Part shown: positions 17,439-26,043 of the stretch, piece after piece | Layout: each line of letters opens with the position of its first letter | Position numbering within the stretch: position 1 is the first letter of the stretch | Origin: Pseudooceanicola spongiae | GTDB taxonomy: Bacteria > Pseudomonadota > Alphaproteobacteria > Rhodobacterales > Rhodobacteraceae | NCBI RefSeq assembly: GCF_014899185.1 | Contig: NZ_CP045201.1 | Location: forward strand, 2,030,501-2,094,500 | Length of the DNA: 64,000 nt | Reading direction: 5' to 3' | Notes under the pieces: generated by a model | What the model saw: only the letters and a program-made list of their open reading frames with translations | Told to the model about the DNA's origin: nothing | Database searches by the model: none | Made by a program: the position numbers and the translations under genes

Positions 17439-18230
17439 TCAGAGCGTCCAGGTCCTTGGGATGTCTTGGCCGGAGAGCCGGGTGATGGCGGGAATGAGAC
17501 GCTTGCGCAGCTCGAACCCGTCGGGGGCGGCGATCCGGGCGAAGAGAAGATCGGGGAGGATCAGGCTGGCCCCGCCAAGGGGGCCGAGCAGATCGCGGAT
17601 GGCGGGCAGCAACGCCTCGGCCTCGGGGGCGGCGAAGATCAGCGCGGCGACGGCGCGGTTGCCACCGGCAACGGCGGGGCGGGCGAGCTTTGCGTCGATA
17701 TCACCAGAGAGGCGGAAGGTGTCCGCGAAGATCAGCTGGCCGTCGCGGCGGAGGCGCCAGTGGTCGGTCAGCGTGCCGGAGTGGACGTATTCGCCCATGG
17801 CGAGGCGACCCGAGATCAGAGGCTCGACCGCCAGAAAACGGGCCCCGGGGGCGAGGTCGACATCAAAGCGGCGCACCACGCGGGCGGCGTCAAACAGGAT
17901 GGTTTCCTGTGGCAGCCAGTCGAGGCGAGCGCCCTGCCCCACCTTGAGGTGGATGTCGAGGCGGCCGGTTTCCGTGGGCTGGGCGCGGTAGAGGCGTTCA
18001 GCCGCCTGCGAGGTCAGCACGAGGGCAGCATCGGGCAGCGCCTCGGCGGAAATCTGGTACTGATCGCCGCCCGTCACGCCGCCGGAGGTGTTGAGGAAGA
18101 CCGCGTTCAACGCGCCGTGGCGCGAGGCGGGAAACAGAGCCTTGAGGGAACCGGACTGATGCAGATCACGAATGCGCGCACCGGGCCGTGCAGACAGCCG
18201 CAGTGTCCCGCGGGCACGGGGTTGGCGCAT
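17439..18230 (-). CDS. ureD: Urease accessory protein UreD
   Basis: 263 residues from the first ATG. UreD binds apo-urease and, with UreF and UreG, forms the channel for nickel. Family landmarks: [42 protein letters not shown]. It is the first gene of the urease operon. The true start is doubtful: the ATG at 18230 has no ribosome-binding site, whereas GGAGGG (18275-18280) sits eight bases before an in-frame ATC at 18266 that would add INADAKDLRPLA. Either an unusual start codon is used, or the base call is wrong. Confidence 0.93.
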   Translation of the reverse strand: MRQPRARGTLRLSARPGARIRDLHQSGSLKALFPASRHGALNAVFLNTSGGVTGGDQYQISAEALPDAALVLTSQAAERLYRAQPTETGRLDIHLKVGQGARLDWLPQETILFDAARVVRRFDVDLAPGARFLAVEPLISGRLAMGEYVHSGTLTDHWRLRRDGQLIFADTFRLSGDIDAKLARPAVAGGNRAVAALIFAAPEAEALLPAIRDLLGPLGGASLILPDLLFARIAAPDGFELRKRLIPAITRLSGQDIPRTWTL

Positions 18231-18370
18231 CGCGAGCGGGCGCAGGTCTTTCGCGTCGGCATTGATGGTGGCGTCCCTCCGTCAGGGGCAGTTTTATCAA
18301 GCAGCTGTCGGAGTGTAAGCACAATTCAGAGGCCGCGCCAGAACACGCTGCAAAATGCGCCACCCTGCAC

Positions 18371-18403
18371 GAAAAATGGGCGCCTCCAAGAAGGGACGCC
18401 CAT
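18371..18403 (-). terminator. Intrinsic terminator after folE2
   Basis: Inverted repeat ATGGGCG / CGCCCAT (18376-18382 and 18397-18403) with TTTTTC following on the minus strand. It lies 19 bases beyond the folE2 stop, before the urease promoter region. Confidence 0.8.
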
Positions 18404-18421
18404 CATCGGAAAGGGTCTGGT

Positions 18422-19513
18422 TCAGCCTGCGTGATGCAGGGTCGAGAAGAACTTGGGGTCGAGGCTGGACGTGCGGAACGTCGGCCCCTGCGTCAGCACC
18501 GACACGGCATCGTGGCTGTGCAGGCTTTCCTGATGGCTGGCGGCCACGCGGAAGTCACCGATGCGGACATCATCCTGCAATTGCTCACAGAACAGCCGGG
18601 CCGCATCCTCGACGAAGATCGGGTTGGCGGCGTTGAGCTCGGCAAAGGCCTGCTCGTCTTCGCGCTTTACCATGACTTGAGTTTCGGTCGGCACGGCAGC
18701 GCGGGCCATGTCGATCAGGTCTTCGAACCACAGGCGTTCTTCGTCCGGCTTGGCCTGCACGGCGATGCGCGCGACCGAGCGTTGCGAATGCGGCGTTGCC
18801 AGCTGGTTGCGGGTGCGGCGGGCATGCTCGGAGAGCTCAAGCGAGCAGGGGCAGGTCGAGGAATAGACGTAGTCGAGGTGCATGTAGCGATTGCGCACGC
18901 CGCCCTCGTCCACCAGCTCCAGCGCGATGTCGTAATACTGATAGCCCTGCAGACCGGAGCGCAGCGAGGTGATCTTCACCGGGTAGGAAAAGCGCATCAT
19001 GATGCGGGCGTCGAGGCTTTCGAGGTCGGATTTGTAATCGTTCAGCGCGGATTCGATGACGCTGAAGGAAAAGCATTTTTCGGAGTGGGCATAAAAGCTG
19101 CGCATGATGCGCGACATGTTGATGCCCTTCTTGTCTGCCTCAAGGCTGACGGAGCCGGTGACGGAGGTTTCCAGCATCAGCTCGGCGCCGTCGCGGGTGT
19201 GAAAGCGGATCGGCAGACGGAAGTTCGAGATGCCGACGTGCTGGATCTGGGCGCGGGCGCCACGGATCAGGCTGGCAGGCCCGTTCTGCAGGTCGGGCAG
19301 CGTGTCGCGATAGGCCTCGTCCGACACGAAATCGGTCGGGTAGACATGCGACATCACCGGGTAGTTCGCCTGCCCGGGCAGCAGACGTGCGACAGCGGGA
19401 TCAAGCGCTGTGATTTCTTCATCGCTGGCCTTGGCGGCCCAATCGCGCAGAAGATCCAAAGCGGCGCGCGCCTCTTCGGTTTCCGGCTTCATCTTGTTCA
19501 GGTGGATATTCAT
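18422..19513 (-). CDS. folE2: GTP cyclohydrolase I, FolE2 type
   Basis: 363 residues from the ATG at 19513 with GGGGGG just upstream. FolE2 (GCYH-IB) converts GTP to dihydroneopterin triphosphate, first step of folate synthesis, using several divalent metals instead of strictly zinc. Recognisable are QHVGISNFRLPI, ADKKGINMSRIMR, and the catalytic cysteine region SSTCPCSLELSEHA. It substitutes for zinc-dependent FolE; in several bacteria the gene is under zinc control, but no Zur box could be recognised here. Confidence 0.95.
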   Translation of the reverse strand: MNIHLNKMKPETEEARAALDLLRDWAAKASDEEITALDPAVARLLPGQANYPVMSHVYPTDFVSDEAYRDTLPDLQNGPASLIRGARAQIQHVGISNFRLPIRFHTRDGAELMLETSVTGSVSLEADKKGINMSRIMRSFYAHSEKCFSFSVIESALNDYKSDLESLDARIMMRFSYPVKITSLRSGLQGYQYYDIALELVDEGGVRNRYMHLDYVYSSTCPCSLELSEHARRTRNQLATPHSQRSVARIAVQAKPDEERLWFEDLIDMARAAVPTETQVMVKREDEQAFAELNAANPIFVEDAARLFCEQLQDDVRIGDFRVAASHQESLHSHDAVSVLTQGPTFRTSSLDPKFFSTLHHAG

Positions 19514-19572
19514 ACCGCCCCCCATTCGCTGCGTGCCCCTTGGGTCTGCGCAAAAACGCAGCAGACCACCAA

Positions 19573-19603
19573 AAGTGGCACCCGCTTCATATAGGTGCCA
19601 CTT
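19573..19603 (-). terminator. Hairpin between metZ and folE2, probable metZ terminator
   Basis: Perfect 10-bp inverted repeat AAGTGGCACC / GGTGCCACTT with an 11-base spacer, 108 bp downstream of the metZ stop. On the minus strand it is followed by TTGG, giving a short U run (TTTT counting the stem end). It could also be an operator for folE2, which starts 60 bp further on. Confidence 0.6.
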
Positions 19604-19710
19604 GCGTCATTTTTCAATCGCACAATGATTACGCGGCACTATCACGGACGGATCATTAAAGACCGAAACAAATTCGGCACACTCTTCACAGGTCACTGCG
19701 GCGCAACGTG

Positions 19711-20895
19711 TTACGCCTGTTCGAGTGCGGCCAGAACATCTGCGACAATATCTTCGCCATCTTCGATCCCCAGAGAGATTCGCACAAGCCCGGAGGTGAT
19801 TCCCAAGGCCGCGCGCTGGTCGTCCGTCAGGCTGGAGTGGGTCGTGGTTTCGGGGTGCGTGTAGATCGACTTGGCATCGCCGAGGTTGTTCGACAGCACG
19901 CCCACGGTGATCGCGTTGAGGAAGCGGAACGCGGCCTCCTTGCCGCCGGCGAGGTCGATGGAGACGACGGTGCCGCCCTGCCCGTTGGTCTGGCGCTGCA
20001 CCAGATCGTATTGCGCGTGGCTGGGGTGGCCGGGATAGATCACACGGGCCAGCTTGGCGTGACCCTGCAGGGCCTCGGTCAGGGCAATGGCATTGGCGCT
20101 CTGGGCGTTGACGCGCAGCTCGATCGTCTCCATCCCCTTGAGCATCAGCCAGGCGTTGAAGGGCGACAGCGCACCGCCGGAATGCTTGAGGTAGGGCATC
20201 AGGGTTTCGCGGATATAGTCTTGCGTGCCGAGGATGATGCCGCCGAGCGCCCGGCCCTGCCCGTCGATGTGTTTCGTGGCGGAATAGACGATGACATCGG
20301 CGCCAAGCTCGACCGCTTTGGAATAGACCGGGGTGGCGAAGACGTTGTCGACGATGACCAGCGCACCATGGGCATGGGCGATCTCGGCCACGCCCTTGAT
20401 GTCGATGACTTCCAGCGTCGGGTTCGACGTGGACTCGAAGAACACCGCGACAGTATCGTCACGCACGGCGGCGCGCCATGCGTCGAGGTCGGTGCCGTCG
20501 ACCAGCGTGATTTCCACGCCGTAGCGGCCCAGCACCTTTTCCAGGATATAGAGGCAGGAGCCGAACAGCGCCTTGGCAGCGACGACGTGATCGCCGGCCT
20601 TGCAGACCGACATCAGGGCTGCGTTGACGGCGGCCATGCCGGAGGCGGTGGCAAAGGCGTCCTCGGTCCCCTCAAGCATCGCCATGCGGTCTTCGAACAT
20701 GGCGACGGTGGGGTTGCCGTAGCGGGCATAGATGAATTCGTCCGGGCCGGTCTCGCGGAAGCGTTCCTGCGCCTGCTCGGCGGTGTCGTAGACAAAGCCC
20801 TGCGTCAGAAAGATCGCTTCGGAGACTTCGTTGTACTGGCTGCGGCGGATGCCGCCGTGAACCAGTTTCGTGCGCGGTTTCCAGTCGTTGCTCAT
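19711..20895 (-). CDS. metZ: O-succinylhomoserine sulfhydrylase
   Basis: 394 residues from the ATG at 20895, with GGAGGG seven bases upstream; the frame stays open upstream through the riboswitch but that part is leader. PLP enzyme of the Cys/Met metabolism family that makes homocysteine from O-succinylhomoserine and sulfide. Motifs: RYGNPTVAMFE, ATASGMAAVNAALMS, VDNVFATP, and the PLP lysine in YSATKHIDGQGR. Homologous enzymes act on O-acetylhomoserine, so the acyl preference is by family resemblance. The SAM-II riboswitch upstream fits methionine feedback. Confidence 0.93.
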   Translation of the reverse strand: MSNDWKPRTKLVHGGIRRSQYNEVSEAIFLTQGFVYDTAEQAQERFRETGPDEFIYARYGNPTVAMFEDRMAMLEGTEDAFATASGMAAVNAALMSVCKAGDHVVAAKALFGSCLYILEKVLGRYGVEITLVDGTDLDAWRAAVRDDTVAVFFESTSNPTLEVIDIKGVAEIAHAHGALVIVDNVFATPVYSKAVELGADVIVYSATKHIDGQGRALGGIILGTQDYIRETLMPYLKHSGGALSPFNAWLMLKGMETIELRVNAQSANAIALTEALQGHAKLARVIYPGHPSHAQYDLVQRQTNGQGGTVVSIDLAGGKEAAFRFLNAITVGVLSNNLGDAKSIYTHPETTTHSSLTDDQRAALGITSGLVRISLGIEDGEDIVADVLAALEQA

Positions 20896-20935
20896 CTCAA
20901 TCCCTCCGGGCCTGCCCTGCTGCCGGGCGCGGCCC

Positions 20936-20978
20936 ATAAAAAAGCCCCAGACGCGGTCAAGCGAAAGGGGTTTCCTAT
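20936..20978 (-). terminator. Possible attenuator hairpin in the metZ leader
   Basis: On the minus strand a CCCC...GGGG stem with an internal CGCTTGACCGCG segment is followed by C and six T (about 20938-20943). It lies right after the SAM-II riboswitch, so it may be the expression platform for transcription termination. The stem is short; translational control is equally possible for this riboswitch class. Confidence 0.4.
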
Positions 20979-20984
20979 CCTCGA

Positions 20985-21040
20985 CCTCTTTAGCGGCATG
21001 TTTAACGTGGCCCGCAATCCGGTAACAAAGCGCCACGGGC
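20985..21040 (-). promoter_or_regulatory. SAM-II riboswitch upstream of metZ
   Basis: On the minus strand: stem GTGGC (from 21036), loop with GTTACCGGATTG, closing GCCAC, then GTTAAACATGCC and the conserved tail GCTAAAGAGG (to 20985). This layout (one stem, A-rich segment, GCTAAA-type pseudoknot strand) matches the SAM-II (metA) riboswitch of alphaproteobacteria, known upstream of metA, metX and metZ. It sits about 90 bases before the metZ ATG. S-adenosylmethionine binding is expected to lower metZ expression. Confidence 0.75.
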
Positions 21041-21205
21041 TTCGAATTACTCCTGCCGCCAAACCGGGTCAAGCCATTCTGCGGGGCATGGCCCCGTCAC
21101 GGTGGTGTCACGCGCCCTTCACGGCCGTTTTGCAAGCCTGAGGCAGGATGCAGAGGCATCTGGCAGCGGGCGTGGACAGCGGAGATGGGCAGCGGGCGTG
21201 GTGAA

Positions 21206-22111
21206 ATGGCCTTGATCAGGATGAACGCCTGGGGCGCACAGGTGCGCGAACATGGCACTGAGGCTGCGGCGGACGTGGCGCTGGCGCCCCTTCTCGGGCG
21301 CGACGCGCCGGTCATCGTCATGGTGCACGGGTTTCGCTATGCACCGGGGCGGCCGGGACACTGCCCGCATGATCACATCTTTCGCGCACAGGGTGGCGGC
21401 CTTGCCGGCACGCCGAGCTGGCCTGAGGCGCTTGGCATCCACGCCACTGGCGCGTCGGGGCTGGCGTTCGGCTGGCAGGCGCGCGGCTCGATCTGGCAGG
21501 CCCATGCGGGGGCCGAGGTCGCGGGTGCCGCGCTGGCGCGGGTGCTGCGTACCCTCAAGGCGCGCGATCCGGGGCGCGAGGTGCATGCCATCGGTCACTC
21601 ATTGGGCGCGCGGGTGATCCTGTCGGCGATGCGCTATCTGCCGGTCGGGGCACTGGCGCGGGTGATCCTGCTGAACGCCGCCGATCACGCCAGCGCGGCG
21701 CAAGCGGCGCTGGACAGCCCTGCGGGGCGGCGGGCGCGGCTGCTGCATGTGACCAGCGCCGAGAACAGCGCCTATGATCTGGCGCTGCACGGGCTGGTCG
21801 GCAGCCCGCATCCCCACGACGCCATTCTGGGGCGGGTCGATCTGCCCGGGCTGGCGACTCTGCGGCTGAACGATCCGGCGCATCTGAGCGGGCTGGCGAC
21901 GCTCGGCTATCCTGTCGCGGCACCGGAGCGGCGGGTCTGTCACTGGTCGACCTACCTGCGGCCCGGCACATTCCCGCTCTACCGGGCGCTGATGGGACCA
22001 CGCGGCGCGGCGCTTCACGCTGAAGTGAGCGCCATGACCCTGCCAAAGCCCATGCCTGCACGCGCGGGCCTGTGGTCGCTGCCCTTGCCTTGGGGGGCCA
22101 ATCCGTCATGA
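21206..22111 (+). CDS. Alpha/beta-hydrolase fold protein
   Basis: 301 residues from the ATG at 21206. Core features: VIVMVHGFRYAPG (oxyanion strand), nucleophile elbow AIGHSLGARV with the catalytic Ser, then LNAADH; a His near the C-terminus (CHWSTYLRPG) may complete the triad. No signal peptide. It resembles the serine hydrolases of unknown substrate annotated as alpha/beta hydrolase in related genomes. The insert between the first strand and the elbow (PGHCPHDHIFRAQGGG) holds several His and one Cys. It is 26 bp before the glutathione transferase. Confidence 0.85.
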   Translation: MALIRMNAWGAQVREHGTEAAADVALAPLLGRDAPVIVMVHGFRYAPGRPGHCPHDHIFRAQGGGLAGTPSWPEALGIHATGASGLAFGWQARGSIWQAHAGAEVAGAALARVLRTLKARDPGREVHAIGHSLGARVILSAMRYLPVGALARVILLNAADHASAAQAALDSPAGRRARLLHVTSAENSAYDLALHGLVGSPHPHDAILGRVDLPGLATLRLNDPAHLSGLATLGYPVAAPERRVCHWSTYLRPGTFPLYRALMGPRGAALHAEVSAMTLPKPMPARAGLWSLPLPWGANPS

Positions 22112-22137
22112 TGCGCCCAGCAAGAGGAGACCGCATC

Positions 22138-22848
22138 ATGGCGACACAGACCAAACCGATCGACCTGTACTACTGGCCCACGCCCAACGGCTGGAAAATC
22201 TCCATCGCGCTGGAGGAAATGGGCCTGCCCTACACCGTGCACACCGTCAACATCGGCAAGGGGGAGCAGTTCGAGCCTGACTTCCTGAAGATTTCCCCCA
22301 ACAACCGGATGCCCGCCATCGTCGACCCCGAGGGGCCGGACGGTGCGCCGATCTCGGTTTTCGAGTCGGGCGCGATCCTGCAATATCTCGCCCGTAAGAC
22401 CGGCCAGTTCTGCGGCCCGACCGAGCGCGACCGCATCGCGGTGGACGAATGGCTGATGTGGCAGATGGGCGGCCTTGGCCCGATGGCGGGACAGGCGCAC
22501 CACTTCCTGAAATACGCCCCCGAGATGGATCCGCCGCAGGATCTGCCCTATGCCAAGGACCGCTATCGCAACGAGGTTGGCCGGTTGCACCGCGTGCTCG
22601 ACAAGCAACTGAGCCAGAACGAATTTGTGGCAGGTGATTTCTTTTCCATCGCGGATATGGCGATCTGGCCCTGGGCCTGCCTCTGGGAAGGTCAGCAGCA
22701 GGATATCTCGGACAAGCCGAACCTGCAGCGCTGGCTGGATCTGGTCGCCGCGCGCCCTGCGGTGCAAAAGGGCAAGGATCTGAAATCCGAGCTGCGCGCC
22801 AACCAGACCGCCGAGTCGCGCAAGGTGCTGTTCGGCCAGAAAAGCTGA
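22138..22848 (+). CDS. Glutathione transferase family protein, YghU/YfcG-like
   Basis: 236 residues from the ATG at 22138, behind AAGAGGAG. N-terminal thioredoxin-like domain: DLYYWPTPNGWKISIALEE (Asn in place of catalytic Ser/Tyr, as in Nu-class enzymes), KISPNNRMPAIVD, and the glutathione-site FESGAILQYLA. C-terminal helical domain includes FSIADMAIWPWA. Nu-class enzymes such as E. coli YghU and YfcG have disulfide reductase activity with glutathione. A strong terminator follows. Confidence 0.9.
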   Translation: MATQTKPIDLYYWPTPNGWKISIALEEMGLPYTVHTVNIGKGEQFEPDFLKISPNNRMPAIVDPEGPDGAPISVFESGAILQYLARKTGQFCGPTERDRIAVDEWLMWQMGGLGPMAGQAHHFLKYAPEMDPPQDLPYAKDRYRNEVGRLHRVLDKQLSQNEFVAGDFFSIADMAIWPWACLWEGQQQDISDKPNLQRWLDLVAARPAVQKGKDLKSELRANQTAESRKVLFGQKS

Positions 22849-22874
22849 ACTATCAATACATGAGTGACTTAGGA

Positions 22875-22898
22875 GGGGCGGCGTGGGCCGCCCCTTTT
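22875..22898 (+). terminator. Intrinsic terminator after the glutathione transferase
   Basis: GGGGCGGC / GCCGCCCC, 8-bp stem, loop GTGG, then TTTT. Located 27 bases after the stop. It also precedes the end of the convergent SnoaL-like gene. Confidence 0.85.
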
Positions 22899-22905
22899 GC
22901 GTGGA

Positions 22906-23481
22906 TCAGGGCTTCATCAGCACCGAGGCCTTGGGATAGTCGCTGGCAAAGCCATTCGGCAGCGGCGCGACAAAGACGTTTTCGGTCCGGGTGCGGGTGA
23001 TCTTCCAGCGGCCATCGGCCTGACGCGCGAAGGCGTTGTTCAGGCGGGACGAACGCAGCAGGCCAGTGCCGTCGGAATAGAGCCAGGGCTGCATGTGGAC
23101 CCACTGCCCCTCAGCGGTATCGCCGGTGACGTAGATCTGCTCGGACGTCAGGTAGTGGCAGTTCAGCACCAGCGCCGGGTCCTTCTTTTCGCCCCAGAAC
23201 TTCTGGAAATGCGCGCGGATCGCATCCGCCCCTTCCAGCTTGCCGAACTGGCTGGTGTAATATTCCCCGACGCCTTCCCAGGTCGCGTCCTGTGCGTAAA
23301 GCTCAAGGATCAGATCAATGCGCGCGGCATCATCCGTGACGCCATATTCGGGCAGCGGGGTGTCGCAAAGGAACATGTAGCGCGCCTGAATGCGGCGGAT
23401 CTCGGCCTCGGCCTCAAGCACCTCGATCCGGGTGATCAGCGCGGCGATGTCTGCCTGGGTGGCAGCCTGTTGGTCGGTCAT
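22906..23481 (-). CDS. SnoaL-like / NTF2-fold protein
   Basis: 191 residues. N-terminal helix rich in Glu/Ala (ITRIEVLEAEAEIRRIQARYMF) then the cone-shaped barrel strands: ILELYAQDATWEGVGEYY, GADAIRAHFQKFWG, HYLTSEQIYVTGDTAEGQWVHMQPW, RWKITRTRTENVF. This is the pattern of SnoaL_4-type proteins, related to bile-acid and ring-hydroxylating dioxygenase small-subunit folds. Many act as isomerases or dehydratases, but catalytic identity cannot be read. It is followed on the left by a terminator shared with the neighbour, and its regulator may be the MarR gene next door. Confidence 0.8.
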   Translation of the reverse strand: MTDQQAATQADIAALITRIEVLEAEAEIRRIQARYMFLCDTPLPEYGVTDDAARIDLILELYAQDATWEGVGEYYTSQFGKLEGADAIRAHFQKFWGEKKDPALVLNCHYLTSEQIYVTGDTAEGQWVHMQPWLYSDGTGLLRSSRLNNAFARQADGRWKITRTRTENVFVAPLPNGFASDYPKASVLMKP

Positions 23482-23590
23482 GAGAGGTCCTTTCCTGAGC
23501 CTGCCACAGCTTAGAGAGCCTCATGACCTTGGGTCAAGCGGTAATATTCACGTAAATCATCCCACAGACGGAATGGCCGAGGGAGCCGGG

Positions 23591-24154
23591 TCAGATGCGC
23601 GAAATCTCGGCAAAGACCTTTTCCATCGTGGCGTTGAGGGCTGACAATTCCTCAGCCGAGACATTCACAAAACTTGCGGCAAGGATCTTGGTCGCCTCGT
23701 CGAGGGCACGGGCGCGCAGGGCATCGCCCTTGGCGGTCAGGCAGACCTCGGTCACGCGGCCATCGGTGGCCCGCACGCGGGTGCGCACCAGATCGTCGGC
23801 GATCATGCGCTGGACGACCTTGGTGGTGGTGTTCAGGCGCATGGTGGAAAAGTCGGAAATTTCCGAGACCGAGAGGTATTCTTCCTCGTAGAGCGAAATC
23901 AGCACGCGCCAGCGCGCCACGTCCAGACCGATGGGCTTGAGCTTGCGCTCCAGCACCTGCACGTAGCGGGCATTGACGCGCGAGATCCAGTAGAACGGCC
24001 AGCTGCGCTTCATATGGCTTTGGATGTGCAGGGCCGAGCGGCCCATGTCTGCGTGCAGATCACCGGAGTGCTGGGCACCGTTGGCTCCGGGCTGATCCAT
24101 GGCGGCGTCAGGCTCGGCTCGGTCAGTCGCGGTGGAGTCAGGCTGAAATGTCAT
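23591..24154 (-). CDS. MarR family transcriptional regulator
   Basis: 187 residues from the ATG at 24154 (MTFQPDSTATD), preceded by AAGGTGATGAG; an upstream longer frame is not favoured. After a disordered head of 45 residues comes a helix (WPFYWISRVNARYVQVLER) and the winged helix-turn-helix: LDVARWRVLISLYEEEYLSVSEISDFSTMRLNTTTKVVQRMIADDLVR with the key recognition run MRLNTTTKVVQRM, wing TDGRVTEVCLTAKG. MarR proteins are dimeric repressors often lifted by small aromatic ligands. The target is unknown; the adjacent SnoaL-like gene is a candidate. Confidence 0.9.
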   Translation of the reverse strand: MTFQPDSTATDRAEPDAAMDQPGANGAQHSGDLHADMGRSALHIQSHMKRSWPFYWISRVNARYVQVLERKLKPIGLDVARWRVLISLYEEEYLSVSEISDFSTMRLNTTTKVVQRMIADDLVRTRVRATDGRVTEVCLTAKGDALRARALDEATKILAASFVNVSAEELSALNATMEKVFAEISRI

Positions 24155-24336
24155 CTCATCACCTTGCTGTGGCGCGTCGCGTGCCAGCGTGCGGAGCACA
24201 GCCGTCGGCGTTTTTGCGCCCCTGTTCAAGAGCGGCGCACGAAAAAGACGCGCATTAGCGACAGGTCGACGACAGGTTGTGTCGCAGGCGCTACAGCCCG
24301 CTGAAACGACAGGCAAATTTGCGCGACCCGAACGCA
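24155..24336 (-). other. Intergenic region ahead of the MarR gene
   Basis: Holds the presumed promoter of the MarR gene. The heptamer CGACAGG occurs three times between about 24258 and 24314, which might be operator half-sites. No gene is seen. Confidence 0.3.
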
Positions 24337-24362
24337 AAGGGGGCGCCCTGAGGCACCCCCTT
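24337..24362 (-). terminator. Hairpin terminator after ispZ
   Basis: AAGGGGGCGCC / GGCACCCCCTT with one mismatch and a four-base loop, 24 bases beyond the ispZ stop on the minus strand. The following U run is short (TTT), so efficiency is uncertain. Confidence 0.6.
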
Positions 24363-24385
24363 GGAAAGGATCTGAGCATGCGGGC

Positions 24386-25063
24386 TCAGTTTGGCTTGTC
24401 GTCGTCCTCAATGGCGTAGGCGTTCAGGACCTTGCTCTGCGTCATGAAGAAGACAAAGATCGCCGCCGTCAGGCCGAAGGTCTTGAAATAGACCCAGATA
24501 TCCGTGGTTTGGGTGCGCCAGATCACCTCGTTCAGCACCGCCAGCGCGAAGAAGAAGGCGCAGAGGCGGCGGGTGATGATCATCCAGCCCTCGTGTTTGA
24601 GGGGCATCACGTCACCCATCACCGATTGCAGCCAGCTTTCGCCGCGCAGCAGGCCAAGGCCAAGCGCGCCGCCGAAGATCAGATAGATCAGCGTCGGTTT
24701 CATCTTGAAGAAGCGGTCATCGTTCAGCCAGACCGAGAGGCCGCCGAAGACGGTGATCAGCACGGCAGTGACGATCTGCATTTTCGACAGCTTGCCTGTC
24801 AGCTTCCACAGGATGCCGGTGCAGATCAGGATCAGCGGAACGAACCCGGCCGTGGCCAGGATGAAGCCGTCATAGTCGCGCCCGTTGAGGGTAAAGCTCT
24901 GATCTTTCAGCTTGATATAGGCGATGAAGAACAGGATCACCGGGCCCAGCTCAAGCGCGAGTTTGAGGATCGGGCTGATCTTGCGTGGCTCTGTCGGGGT
25001 CTTTGCCGGGGGGGGCGTCTTGTCGACATTGGTCTGCTGGGGCACGTGGCTCTCCTGTGTCAT
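24386..25063 (-). CDS. yciB: Inner-membrane septation protein IspZ/YciB
   Basis: 225 residues, slightly long because of a 28-residue polar head. Five hydrophobic helices follow: LALELGPVILFFIAYIKL, the next around ATAGFVPLILICTGILW, IVTAVLITVFGGLSVWL, LIYLIFGGALGLGLL, and the last near FFFALAVLNEVIW. The signature LNDDRFFKMKPT is present. YciB links cell-envelope synthesis with division in E. coli and intracellular spread in Shigella. Its start overlaps the EamA stop by three bases (ATGA), so they form an operon. Confidence 0.93.
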   Translation of the reverse strand: MTQESHVPQQTNVDKTPPPAKTPTEPRKISPILKLALELGPVILFFIAYIKLKDQSFTLNGRDYDGFILATAGFVPLILICTGILWKLTGKLSKMQIVTAVLITVFGGLSVWLNDDRFFKMKPTLIYLIFGGALGLGLLRGESWLQSVMGDVMPLKHEGWMIITRRLCAFFFALAVLNEVIWRTQTTDIWVYFKTFGLTAAIFVFFMTQSKVLNAYAIEDDDKPN

Positions 25064-25962
25064 CCGCCCATCTCTACTATCACGGCGCCGAGCGCGATCA
25101 ATGTCATGAGGGCAATTCGCCGCGGTCCGACGGTTTCTTTCAGCACAAGCCAGCCGATCAGGGCGGCAAAGACGGTCGAGGTTTCGCGCAGGACCGCCGC
25201 TTCGCCGACCTTGTCGAGGCGCGTGGCCAGCATGACCGACCCGAAGGAGCCATAGGCCACCAGCGCCCCGAGGAAGCCATTGCGCAACACTTCGGTTGCG
25301 GTCGGGCGCAGCGGCAGGCTGGTCCAGCGCCAGGCCAGCAGGGCGGGAAAGTCAAGGTTTGTCAGCAGGAAGAACCACGCCAGAAAGGTGAAGGGGTTCG
25401 GCAGGGTGCGGATCGCGAGGGCGTCATAGGTGGTATAAAACGCCACCAGAGCGCCGGTGCCGACCGCGAAGGCCAGCGCCGGGACCAGCGTGTCGCGCGC
25501 CACGACGATATGGCGCAGGTTATAGAGCGCGAGGCCGAAGATCCCTGCCAGCAGGGTTGCGACCCCGGCGATCTGGACGGGAGTGAAGGCCTCGCCAAAG
25601 ATCATCCAGGCGCCGAGGACGGTGAAGGCCGGCGCGGTGCCGCGCACCACCGGGTAGACGACCGTATAGGCACCCCGGGTATAGGCCATGGCCATGCCGA
25701 CCTTGTAGGCGAAGTGGATCGGCACCGCGCCCAGGACCAGCAGCCACTCGGCGCCCTGCGGGGCGGGCACGAGGAAGAGCACCACCGGGATCGCCATGGC
25801 GAACATGAAGACATCCATGATGCCCCGGCTGGTCCAGGGATCAAGCCGCCCCTTTTGCAGCGAGCCGAAGAGCGCATGCAGAAATGCGGCGGAGAGGGCG
25901 AGGACCAGCGCCGCCTGATGTCCGGCGGCGGTGCCCTCGATCGAGGTGATCCAGGTGCTCAT
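25060..25962 (-). CDS. EamA/DMT-superfamily permease
   Basis: 300 residues with ten predicted hydrophobic helices arranged as two EamA repeats: the first ends with VQIAGVATLLAGIFGLALYNL and the second with RIALMTLIALGAVIVEMGG. Such proteins export amino acids, nucleotides or other small metabolites. The substrate cannot be read. Translationally coupled to yciB; ftsY lies upstream on the same strand across a 158-bp gap that holds an intergenic repeat. Confidence 0.88.
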   Translation of the reverse strand: MSTWITSIEGTAAGHQAALVLALSAAFLHALFGSLQKGRLDPWTSRGIMDVFMFAMAIPVVLFLVPAPQGAEWLLVLGAVPIHFAYKVGMAMAYTRGAYTVVYPVVRGTAPAFTVLGAWMIFGEAFTPVQIAGVATLLAGIFGLALYNLRHIVVARDTLVPALAFAVGTGALVAFYTTYDALAIRTLPNPFTFLAWFFLLTNLDFPALLAWRWTSLPLRPTATEVLRNGFLGALVAYGSFGSVMLATRLDKVGEAAVLRETSTVFAALIGWLVLKETVGPRRIALMTLIALGAVIVEMGG

Positions 25963-26043
25963 GCGATCAGGTGCGGCGCGGGTTTGTCGATCCGGTGCAT
26001 GGCGGCCTCGGGTGGATAGGATGTTTCTTGTCGACCGGGCGGA

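Noticed and set aside
18300..18360. Possible sigma-54 or NtrC sites upstream of ureD
   Set aside because: Spacing and core bases do not match the consensus; only a general promoter can be assumed.
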